From: an uncultured Bacteroidales bacterium
GTDB taxonomy: Bacteria; Bacteroidota; Bacteroidia; Bacteroidales; UBA932
Reading direction: 5' to 3'
Length of the DNA: 31,630 nucleotides
Assembly: GCA_900541925.1 (NCBI GenBank)
Contig: UQMB01000019.1
Coordinates: 1 to 31,630, forward strand
In this document: positions 25,968 through 31,630 of the stretch, one piece after another
How positions within the stretch are numbered: position 1 is the stretch's first letter
Layout: each line of letters starts with the position of its first letter
The notes under the pieces: model-generated
What the model was told of the DNA's origin: nothing
The model's input: the letters and a program-made list of their open reading frames with translations, nothing else
Database searches by the model: none
Position numbers and translations under genes: made by a program

Positions 25968-27023
25968 CTAAGGCTTCTCCACTACTTCGATGTCAAACCT
26001 CAGAGGGGAATACGCCGGTATCGAGCTCCCCGACCCGCTGGCTGCATAGCCCAGCCGGGAGAGGAAAACCCCCGTCCCAGCTTCAAAAGGCCCCATTCTC
26101 CACAGCATATATGAGAAGCCGTCGATGACAGAGCTCTTGCTGGAGGTGATGGTGATACCGGTATAGTCATCGTGGTTGTACTGCACCGATATAGGGGAAT
26201 ATGTCTTGGAGGAGCTGTAGATGCCGTACATCTTGGCGGTGTCGGCCACAGTGGTGTCGAAGACCCTGCCGTTCAGGAGGCGGCCGGTGTAGTTGATGTA
26301 TATTGTCGTGTCGGCAGGGAAGCCCGCATCGGACTTCTCCTCCTCCTTGTCCTTGTCTCCGTCCGTCCCGGCCTGCGCGGCCGGAGCCTTGGTCTGCAGA
26401 TAATAGAATCCGTACTTCAACGAATCCTTGACGGTGAGCGCCGGATAATCCGCAGCGAAGAAACGGGCGAGCGAGTCAAGCTCCCATTTGTCCATATCCT
26501 CAATGGACTCAAGCAGTTCGACTTCATATATGGCATTGTTCCCCGTGACGTTGCCCAGATACTCCTCGGCGCTCCCGTAACGGGAGGTGGTCATGAGCCA
26601 GCCCGGAATCACAGCCTCCCTCCTGCCGCCTGCGCGCATGGATGATATCATCTCGTCAAGACCGGCGGAGAGACGCCCCTCCCCGAGTGTCCAGATGACC
26701 GGGCCGAACCATGATGTCTCGCTCCATGTCCCGAGCTGCTTGGCGAGATCCGGCCAGGTGGTGGCGGAGACATTGCCGTCAAGCGACCTGAGCGTATAGT
26801 TGACACGCACATATTTGTCCGACTCGCCCACTCCCGCGCCAACGCCCTCCTTGTCGGAAAGCACATAGGCCCCGAGCCCCGTCGGGGTCAGACCGGGGTG
26901 GTTGACCTGCATCCAGGCATCAAAATACCTCTTGGCGGCGTCGTTCTTGCCGGTTTCCACGGTCCTGGCGCAAGCGCCGAGGACAAGCAGGCACAATAGA
27001 TATGACAATGTCTTTTTCATCAT
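25968..27023 (-). CDS. Tandem FKBP-type peptidyl-prolyl isomerase lipoprotein
   Basis: 351 residues from the ATGATG at 27023-27018. An upstream in-frame ATG at 27050 would overlap the preceding gene. The lipobox LGAC gives a lipidated Cys soon after the signal. Two FKBP-like domains are visible. The first (about 60-195) has VRVNYTLRSLDG and LDEMISSMRAGGRREAVIP. The second (about 255-350) has IYINYTGRLLNGRVFDTT, IDGFSYMLWRMGPFEAGTG and SSIPAYSPLRFDIEVVE, joined by an acidic linker (DGDKDKEEEKSD). It would help fold periplasmic or outer membrane proteins, like GldI-type lipoproteins. Substitutions in both active-site pockets leave isomerase activity uncertain. Confidence 0.84.
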   Translation of the reverse strand: MMKKTLSYLLCLLVLGACARTVETGKNDAAKRYFDAWMQVNHPGLTPTGLGAYVLSDKEGVGAGVGESDKYVRVNYTLRSLDGNVSATTWPDLAKQLGTWSETSWFGPVIWTLGEGRLSAGLDEMISSMRAGGRREAVIPGWLMTTSRYGSAEEYLGNVTGNNAIYEVELLESIEDMDKWELDSLARFFAADYPALTVKDSLKYGFYYLQTKAPAAQAGTDGDKDKEEEKSDAGFPADTTIYINYTGRLLNGRVFDTTVADTAKMYGIYSSSKTYSPISVQYNHDDYTGITITSSKSSVIDGFSYMLWRMGPFEAGTGVFLSRLGYAASGSGSSIPAYSPLRFDIEVVEKP

Positions 27024-27030
27024 TATTCTT

Positions 27031-28092
27031 TTATTCGGACGGCGATTCACTCTGCAGGAATCGTGCCGTTACATTTTCTATATACTGCGCGGCATCCTCC
27101 CTTGACGCGATGTCCCCGGGGAAGAAAATCCGGCCGCCGGCGGCGCATTCATGGCCCCCGCCGTGGAAATGGGCCCTGGCCAGGGCATTCGACGAGCAGC
27201 CCTTCTTCGACCTCACGGAAACCCGGAAAAATCCCGCGTCCTCGCGGAGGAATATGCTCATCCTGACCTTGCCGATGCCGAGCGGCAGGTTGACGAAGCC
27301 GTCCGTGTCCCCGTCCTTGAGGCCGAGGCGGCTGTTGTCCTCCCGGCTGAAGATGGAGTAGGCCACCCCGTCCGCAGTGATTTGCATCCTGTCCTTGAGG
27401 AAGACTCCCATGGCGCGGAACCTGTTCTCGCTGTATGAGTTGTACAGGTGCGCGAGCAGGCTGTCACGGTCCACGCCGGCCCCAAGCAGGGCTGAAGCCA
27501 TCGACAAGGTGGACGGGAACACGGAATTGGCGAAGTTGTTGGTATCCGTCGTCATCCCGGCCATGAGCGCACGCGCGGCATCGGGCGAAAGCCTCCTGGC
27601 GTCAGCCCCGATGTCCGGCATGGCCAGCAGCACATGGAAGAGCAGCTCGCTCGCCGAGGACACCTCCGTCTCGCTGAACACGAGCGTGAAGCCCTCCGTC
27701 TCCGGCTGAAGATGGTGGTCTATCATCACCTTGGGGCAGACGGCGGCACGCAGCGGCTCCTCGAGAATCCCGGTCCGTGAAGGGGAATTGAAATCAACGC
27801 ATACTATCAGGTCCGCCTCCGCAAGCCTGGCCCGCACGGCGGCCTCATCCTCCGACGCCACGAGCACCGTCTCCGGACCAGTCAGGAAGGAGAGCGTCTC
27901 CGGGTAAGCGTCCGGAACCACCGCCACGGCATCGGCTCCGCGTCCGCGAAGATATGACACCAGTGCGGTGCTGCTGCCTATGGCATCACCGTCAGGATGA
28001 AGATGGGAGACCACGCAAACCCTATGGGAAGCCCCGAAAAGAGCGTCCAGCCTGCCTGTCATCGTCTTGCAAAGAGGTTTCATCTGTTCCAA
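27031..28092 (-). CDS. DHH-family phosphoesterase (NrnA-like nanoRNase/pAp phosphatase)
   Basis: 353 residues. The DHH domain has SHLHPDGDAIGS (H30, H32, D34, D36), VCVDFNSPSRTG, the DHH signature MIDHHLQ and MTTDTNNF, which bind two manganese ions. The C-terminal DHHA1 domain has RSKKGCSSNALA and the substrate loop HFHGGGHECAAGG. Such enzymes degrade oligoribonucleotides of 2-5 bases and can dephosphorylate pAp. An in-frame ATG at 28083 is an equally good start and fits the promoter position better. It is the first gene of the operon with FKBP, MATE and the kinase-like protein. Confidence 0.92.
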   Translation of the reverse strand: MEQMKPLCKTMTGRLDALFGASHRVCVVSHLHPDGDAIGSSTALVSYLRGRGADAVAVVPDAYPETLSFLTGPETVLVASEDEAAVRARLAEADLIVCVDFNSPSRTGILEEPLRAAVCPKVMIDHHLQPETEGFTLVFSETEVSSASELLFHVLLAMPDIGADARRLSPDAARALMAGMTTDTNNFANSVFPSTLSMASALLGAGVDRDSLLAHLYNSYSENRFRAMGVFLKDRMQITADGVAYSIFSREDNSRLGLKDGDTDGFVNLPLGIGKVRMSIFLREDAGFFRVSVRSKKGCSSNALARAHFHGGGHECAAGGRIFFPGDIASREDAAQYIENVTARFLQSESPSE

Positions 28093-28100
28093 ATCTTCTG

Positions 28101-28108
28101 CAAATTTA
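28101..28108 (-). promoter_or_regulatory. Promoter -7 box of the DHH-FKBP-MATE operon
   Basis: TAAATTTG on the minus strand. Its expected start point near 28095 leaves only a few bases before the ATG at 28092, which favours the ATG at 28083 as the true start. The -33 box is unclear. Confidence 0.5.
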
Positions 28109-28116
28109 AGAAGAAT

Positions 28117-28148
28117 ATTGCATTTGATAAATCAAATTCCTAACTTTG
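28117..28148 (+). promoter_or_regulatory. Promoter of the DUF3822-rsmD operon
   Basis: TAACTTTG (28141-28148) is a full TAnnTTTG box. ATTG (28117-28120) lies 20 bases upstream as the -33 box. The ATG is 33 bases further on. Confidence 0.6.
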
Positions 28149-28181
28149 TACGGATTTGGATATTGATAAAAAGAACATAAA

Positions 28182-28874
28182 ATGAACAAGACAGTCAAGA
28201 TCATCATTGAAGTTGTGCTGTTGGGAGTCATCGCATTCCTGACATATGCAATCTACAGCTCCATCATGGAGCCAGTCAACTTCAACAAACAGAGAGACTA
28301 CCGCAAGAGCGTAGCTATCCAGAGACTTAAGGATATCCGTACCCTGCAGGTGGCCTACAAGTCAGTCAACGGCAAGTTCACCACCACCGTGGACTCCCTC
28401 AAGACCTTCTACGAAGAAGGCAAGATGCCCGTTGTCCTCCAGGTAGGTTCACAGGATGACTCAGTTGCCGTAATGCACACCGAGGCCGTCAAGAAGGCAC
28501 ATCGCAGGATCACCAACGAGGATCTCTACAAGATGTATCTTGCAGGCGACAAGAACCTCGTGTTCTCCATCGAGAACTTCATCCCTGTTAAGGACACCCT
28601 CTTCAACGGACGCAACGACTTCAACATCGACTCGCTCAAGACCATTCCGTTCTCAGGAGGCAAGCCTGTCCAGATGGAGGCTATCGTCAAGACCGTTTCC
28701 GGCGTGCCTGTCCCTCTCTTCGAGGCCAAGATGCCTTACAAGGATCTCCTTCTCGGACTTGACAACCAGCTCCGCATCAATCTTGACGCAGAGTGCGAGG
28801 CGCAGAACAAGTATCAGGGCCTCCAGGTAGGCTCCATCACCGCGCCTAACAACAACGCAGGTAACTGGGAATAG
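28182..28874 (+). CDS. Membrane-anchored protein of unknown function
   Basis: 230 residues. One N-terminal membrane segment (about residues 7-26, IIIEVVLLGVIAFLTYAIYS) is followed by a soluble, probably periplasmic domain. After the anchor, FNKQRDYRKSVAIQRLKDIRTLQVAYKSVNGKF resembles the alpha-helical stalk of type IV pilin-like proteins, but no prepilin cleavage site is seen. The C-terminal part is beta-rich and ends in SITAPNNNAGNWE. I recall conserved Bacteroidota proteins of this type without a known function. It is first in an operon with the DUF3822-like gene and rsmD, and the codon usage resembles that of well-expressed genes. Confidence 0.75.
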   Translation: MNKTVKIIIEVVLLGVIAFLTYAIYSSIMEPVNFNKQRDYRKSVAIQRLKDIRTLQVAYKSVNGKFTTTVDSLKTFYEEGKMPVVLQVGSQDDSVAVMHTEAVKKAHRRITNEDLYKMYLAGDKNLVFSIENFIPVKDTLFNGRNDFNIDSLKTIPFSGGKPVQMEAIVKTVSGVPVPLFEAKMPYKDLLLGLDNQLRINLDAECEAQNKYQGLQVGSITAPNNNAGNWE

Positions 28875-29329
28875 TGTTTACTCTCGTACCTTCCTGCTTC
28901 TTCGACCCTGCTTCAGAGCGCGCGGCGCTTGAGGAAGTGGCTTCAGTGAAGGAAGGCGCGGAGGTAAGGCACATGGAAATACCGGAATATGACGCTGTCC
29001 TCATCTATGATATGGATGAGGACAGTTCCGTTTCCGGTCATGATGTCGCGCAGCTCCTGACAAGACTCGGCGAGTGTCCCGAATACAACAAGATCCTCTG
29101 CCGGATCAAGGACTCGCGGCTATACCTCGGCATAGCTCAGGGCAAGACCCTGCTGCTGGCCAACAGCTATGAAATCCAGGACTTCACCACCGCCGAATAC
29201 TATATTTTCCTGGCGGTCAAGTCTCTCCAGATCAATCCGGAGATGTCCACGATATGCTGGCTCTCCGAACTTGATGCAGACGAGGAGATGTCTCTCTACA
29301 GATATTTCAAGGCGGTCGTCAGGATATGA
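28874..29329 (+). CDS. Short DUF3822-like protein
   Basis: 151 residues. The GTG at 28874 overlaps the previous stop by one base (TAGTG). It is preferred because the family-typical opening FTLVPSCFFDP follows at once, while the next ATG would remove it. The frame continues with YNKILCRIKDSRLYLGIAQGKTLLLANSYEIQDFTTAEYYIFLAVKSLQINPEMS, which I associate with DUF3822. From memory, family members are often nearly twice as long, so this may be a shortened form. The stop overlaps rsmD by four bases (ATGA). DUF3822 genes commonly sit just before rsmD in Bacteroidota, which supports the call. Function unknown. Confidence 0.72.
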   Translation: MFTLVPSCFFDPASERAALEEVASVKEGAEVRHMEIPEYDAVLIYDMDEDSSVSGHDVAQLLTRLGECPEYNKILCRIKDSRLYLGIAQGKTLLLANSYEIQDFTTAEYYIFLAVKSLQINPEMSTICWLSELDADEEMSLYRYFKAVVRI

Positions 29330-29859
29330 GGATAATCGGAGGGAAACTCAAGGGCCGGATGATTTCTCCACCGGCCGGCTACAGCGCGAGACCTACCACA
29401 GACTACGCCAAGGAGGGCCTTTTCAATGTTCTGGACAACGAATACGAATTCGATGACCTCAAGGTCCTCGACCTGTTCGGAGGCACAGGGGCGATCGCAT
29501 ACGAATTCGCGTCGAGAGGCGCCGCGCTGGTGTGCAGCGTGGAGATGAACAAAGCCAACGCCTCCTTCATCCGCCGCGAAGCGGCAAGGCTGGGCCTTGA
29601 CAAGATCAAGGCGGTACACAGCAATGTGTTCGACTTCCTCCCCGTCTGCCGCGAGAAGTTCGACATCATCTTCGCCGACCCTCCCTATGCCATTGATGGG
29701 CTGGAGAGCATTCCGGACAAGGTCCTCGACGGCGGCATCCTGCAGGAAGGGAACTATTTCATCCTGGAACACGGTGACGAGCACTCATTCAGGGATCACC
29801 CCAGATTCAAGAAAGAGAAAGTCTACGGCCGGGTACACTTCTCCTTCTTCGAGCAGTAA
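29326..29859 (+). CDS. rsmD: 16S rRNA (guanine-966-N2)-methyltransferase RsmD
   Basis: 177 residues, normal for RsmD, which methylates G966 of 16S rRNA in the 30S subunit using S-adenosylmethionine. The N-terminus MRIIGGKLKGR and RPTTDYAKEGLFNVL are family blocks. The SAM-binding loop is DLFGGTGA and the catalytic motif is DPPYA starting at D118. The start codon overlaps the preceding stop (ATGA), so translation is coupled. It is the last gene of the three-gene operon. Confidence 0.93.
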   Translation: MRIIGGKLKGRMISPPAGYSARPTTDYAKEGLFNVLDNEYEFDDLKVLDLFGGTGAIAYEFASRGAALVCSVEMNKANASFIRREAARLGLDKIKAVHSNVFDFLPVCREKFDIIFADPPYAIDGLESIPDKVLDGGILQEGNYFILEHGDEHSFRDHPRFKKEKVYGRVHFSFFEQ

Positions 29860-29892
29860 TCCTTTCCCTCCGTAAACGGGGCCTCATTTCAT

Positions 29893-29913
29893 ATCCGGGG
29901 CCGGATCGTTTTT
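29893..29913 (+). terminator. Probable terminator after rsmD
   Basis: A short stem ATCCG/CGGAT (29893-29897 with 29902-29906) with a 4-base loop is followed by CG and TTTTT (29909-29913). The stem is short, so strength is uncertain. Confidence 0.55.
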
Positions 29914-29914
29914 A

Positions 29915-29935
29915 GTAAGCGGCAACTTATTTTTT
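29915..29935 (+). repeat. Intergenic repeat, copy 1
   Basis: GTAAGCGGCAA (29915-29925) recurs directly at 30773. The overlapping 16-mer CGGCAACTTATTTTTT (29920-29935) recurs exactly on the opposite strand at 30782-30797. Both copies come just after a terminator hairpin, on either side of the YhcH-like gene. Confidence 0.7.
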
Positions 29936-29972
29936 AACGTTTATTTATTCGCAATTTTGAAAAAGTATTATC

Positions 29973-30518
29973 ATGATGAAAAAGTTCTTGCCACTATTGA
30001 TGGCACTCATATTCAGCGCCTGCACAACCGAGGCATACCTCTGGAATTCAGAGAATGCGACCGTGGACATGGAAGTCTACAAGCAGCAGTACAAACTCAA
30101 CAAGGCAGAGTGGGACGCAGCGTTCAAATTCCTTTCCGACACGGCTACGCTTTCTCTCCCGGCGGGGCGTTATCAGCTGACCGACAATACTTTCGCTACC
30201 GTACAGACCGGCTCTACACGCACTGCGACACAGTGGGAGGATCATCACAAGAAAATAGACCTGTTTTATGTGGTGGAAGGAAGGGAACTCGTCAATGTCT
30301 GCAAGCCCGAAGAACTTCTCGACTGCACAAGACCTTACAATGACGAAAAAGATGTGGAGAACTACAAATCATCTTCCAACCCGCGTCCAGTGGTGCTCAC
30401 CCCGGGCAAATTCGTGATTCTCTTCCCGTCAGACGCCCACCAGCCGATGCTCGACCCCGAAGGGACACCGGCCCCGATCAAGAAGATCGTCGTCAAAATC
30501 CCTTTCGCCACAGAATAG
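29973..30518 (+). CDS. YhcH/YjgK/YiaL-family protein with a lipoprotein signal
   Basis: 181 residues from the ATG at 29973 (a second ATG follows at 29976). The mature part fits the cupin-like YhcH/YjgK/YiaL family: WEDHHKKIDLFYVVEG gives the usual His/Asp metal ligands, and VVLTPGKFVILFPSDAHQPML gives the second His block. Family members act on sugars such as sialic acid derivatives or as anomerase-like enzymes and are usually cytoplasmic. Here the N-terminus MMKKFLPLLMALIFSAC is a signal with a relaxed lipobox, so this copy is probably an envelope lipoprotein. No sugar catabolism genes are adjacent. The substrate is unknown. Confidence 0.82.
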   Translation: MMKKFLPLLMALIFSACTTEAYLWNSENATVDMEVYKQQYKLNKAEWDAAFKFLSDTATLSLPAGRYQLTDNTFATVQTGSTRTATQWEDHHKKIDLFYVVEGRELVNVCKPEELLDCTRPYNDEKDVENYKSSSNPRPVVLTPGKFVILFPSDAHQPMLDPEGTPAPIKKIVVKIPFATE

Positions 30519-30740
30519 AACCACCAGTTCACTCCCGGCGCTTCTATTTCAAGCATCATCTCAAGGTGATAAGCGCGGATGACTTCGGAGGGCGCAAGCC
30601 GGGCGGGCGTGGGAAAGTCGGTAGGGTAACGGAGCTCGCGCGGAGGTTTTCGTCAGCCTCGGTGACCGCGAAGGAACGGCGACAGACACATGGCGACTGA
30701 AGCATCAGGAGTTTCCAGACTTGTCGGCCCTGATATATGA
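30519..30740. other. Unexplained GC-rich intergenic region
   Basis: About 220 bases between the YhcH-like gene and a hairpin. Frames are open by chance on both strands, but none has a convincing start or a protein-like composition: the + frame around 30567-30700 and the minus frame of the 102-codon ORF are both rich in Arg, Ser and Pro. It may be a structured RNA, a dispersed repeat or a decayed gene. Confidence 0.4.
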
Positions 30741-30742
30741 AA

Positions 30743-30768
30743 GGCCTCACCTTTTTCCGGTGAGGCCC
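30743..30768. terminator. Two-way hairpin terminator
   Basis: A perfect 9-bp stem GGCCTCACC (30743-30751) with GGTGAGGCC (30759-30767) and a T-rich loop. It lies downstream of the minus-strand gene ending at 30815 and downstream of the YhcH-like gene, so it may serve both. Confidence 0.7.
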
Positions 30769-30772
30769 TTTG

Positions 30773-30797
30773 GTAAGCGGCAAAAAATAAGTTGCCG
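30773..30797 (-). repeat. Intergenic repeat, copy 2
   Basis: On the minus strand, 30797-30782 reads CGGCAACTTATTTTTT, identical to copy 1. This copy also forms a hairpin by itself, CGGCAA (30778-30783) with TTGCCG (30792-30797). Confidence 0.7.
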
Positions 30798-30814
30798 AAT
30801 ATGTCTCGCGGGGA

Positions 30815-31630
30815 CTAAATGAACTTGCTCTTGTCGATGGCGACTCCCTTGACACTCTTTCCATCAGTCACAAGCGTCTTGCCGGTGAACTTGGCGGTCT
30901 TGCCTGGCTTTGCGAATGTGCCGTCCGTACCCCTCTCGAAAAGGCGGAACTCGATATCAGCATTGTTGAATTTGCAATCCCAATAATAGAAGGCGACCCC
31001 GTCAGCATCAGGGACTCCGCCCTGATAGCCATAGTTGTTCGACAATCCGCAACTGAACGTCGGACAAGAAGAACTATGATCTATTATCAAAGCACCTGTA
31101 GAATAAAGATACTTCGCCGTCCCCGGAGTTGTGACATCCACAGTCTGGAGGATATAGTCCCTGGCCTTCGCCGGATCAAGACCCTTCACCAGCACCTTGA
31201 ATGCGGAATATGTTTCCCAGTCCGCAATGGTTGCCGTCAACTTGCTGCCGTCATAAGCATAGGCAACACCCGTCTCGAAATAAGACAATTGCCTAAAATA
31301 GGTGTCTGCATAATCAAACTCAGAAGACAGCTTCTCGTAATAGGGACTAAACCACACGCCTCCATTATAGTAATGGTGGCTATATCCGGACAGGTTATTG
31401 AAGCCTTCATATACGGCCAGGAATTTGCCGCTTGACTTGAGGCTCCGGCCGGCGGCGAGGGCGTCGGCAGTCCACTTCGCCCCGTCATACGTGATGACAA
31501 GGTCAGGAATCGGGTTGTCCGCCTTCTCGGTGTTATTCCAGTCGTCGAACCACAGGTTGAGTTTGTCTCCGTCCGCCCAGTCTTTCTTCGCTGCCTTGGT
31601 GTCTCCCGCACCGTCGAATCCGGCGATGTT
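30815..31630 (-). CDS. C-terminal part of a secreted surface protein, possibly fimbrillin-like (5' end outside the window)
   Basis: The frame stays open to the right edge, giving 271 residues and a stop at 30815; the apparent GTG start at 31357 is internal. Near the edge the protein reads GDKLNLWFDDWNN, then DLVITYDGAKWTADALAA, a pattern seen in fimbrillin and Mfa-like domains of Bacteroidota (a GDK-type turn, then a Y-D-G-W strand). It is rich in Tyr, Asp, Gly and Asn, with two closely spaced Cys (SSCPTFSC), and ends in VTDGKSVKGVAIDKSKFI. No signal peptide can be checked. It could instead be another beta-rich adhesin. Hairpin 30743-30768 follows it. Confidence 0.5.
   Translation of the reverse strand, partial: NIAGFDGAGDTKAAKKDWADGDKLNLWFDDWNNTEKADNPIPDLVITYDGAKWTADALAAGRSLKSSGKFLAVYEGFNNLSGYSHHYYNGGVWFSPYYEKLSSEFDYADTYFRQLSYFETGVAYAYDGSKLTATIADWETYSAFKVLVKGLDPAKARDYILQTVDVTTPGTAKYLYSTGALIIDHSSSCPTFSCGLSNNYGYQGGVPDADGVAFYYWDCKFNNADIEFRLFERGTDGTFAKPGKTAKFTGKTLVTDGKSVKGVAIDKSKFI

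Noticed and set aside
30556..30864. A 102-codon minus strand frame between the YhcH-like gene and the surface protein gene
   Set aside because: It begins inside the surface protein gene, passes through the repeat and terminator hairpin, and has low-complexity Arg/Ser/Pro composition. I treat the region as unexplained rather than coding.
1..31630. CRISPR arrays, tRNA, rRNA, insertion sequences or prophage
   Set aside because: No regularly spaced repeats, no rRNA-like or tRNA-like stretch that I could recognise, and no transposase or integrase frames. A small RNA gene could still be missed by eye.

Overview
The window is a gene-dense, high-GC stretch of a Bacteroidota chromosome, most likely order Bacteroidales. 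The support is a SusC/SusD pair, many lipoproteins, DUF4293 and DUF3822-type genes, and several intergenic matches to the Bacteroidetes promoter -7 box TAnnTTTG. The genus cannot be fixed from the sequence; the GC content would suit Alistipes or related Rikenellaceae, but that is a guess. I saw no rRNA, tRNA, CRISPR array, insertion sequence or phage gene.

Left third (182-11053, + strand): one tightly packed operon, closed by a strong terminator at 11069-11099. It encodes two adjacent secreted metalloprotease homologues, a SusC-type TonB-dependent transporter, a SusD-type lipoprotein, a 73-residue lipoprotein overlapping the end of susD, and a lipoprotein with two Calx-beta-like domains and a possible lipocalin-like C-terminus. 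The first protease homologue has an intact HEIGHCLGFMHN zinc site. The second has HHIGRCLGFRVN, so the glutamate and two of the three histidines are gone although the fold-defining surroundings remain. The layout suggests a surface system that binds, cuts and imports a protein or peptide substrate, with a built-in pseudoprotease. This is the most interesting part of the window.

Middle (11100-23950): mostly housekeeping genes. A 400-bp gap holds a possible gene remnant and a two-way terminator. gyrA is followed by a secreted TPR protein (minus strand). Divergent from gyrA is a stand-alone Clp N-domain protein. Its stop codon overlaps that of a uridine phosphorylase gene, which is the last gene of a minus-strand operon of membrane LytTR regulator, DUF4293 membrane protein and nucleoside phosphorylase. 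fabF (+) runs towards a GNAT-like gene and prfA (minus). mazG (minus) and an acetyl-CoA hydrolase/CoA-transferase (+) diverge from back-to-back promoters.

Right third (23950-31630): a minus-strand operon of DHH phosphoesterase, tandem-FKBP lipoprotein, MATE transporter and cytidylate kinase-like protein. A divergent + operon holds a membrane-anchored protein of unknown function, a short DUF3822-like protein and the rsmD methyltransferase. Next comes a YhcH/YjgK-type protein carrying an unexpected lipoprotein signal, flanked by copies of an intergenic repeat, then about 220 bp of unexplained GC-rich sequence. The right edge holds the 3' end of a secreted, possibly fimbrillin-like protein (minus strand).
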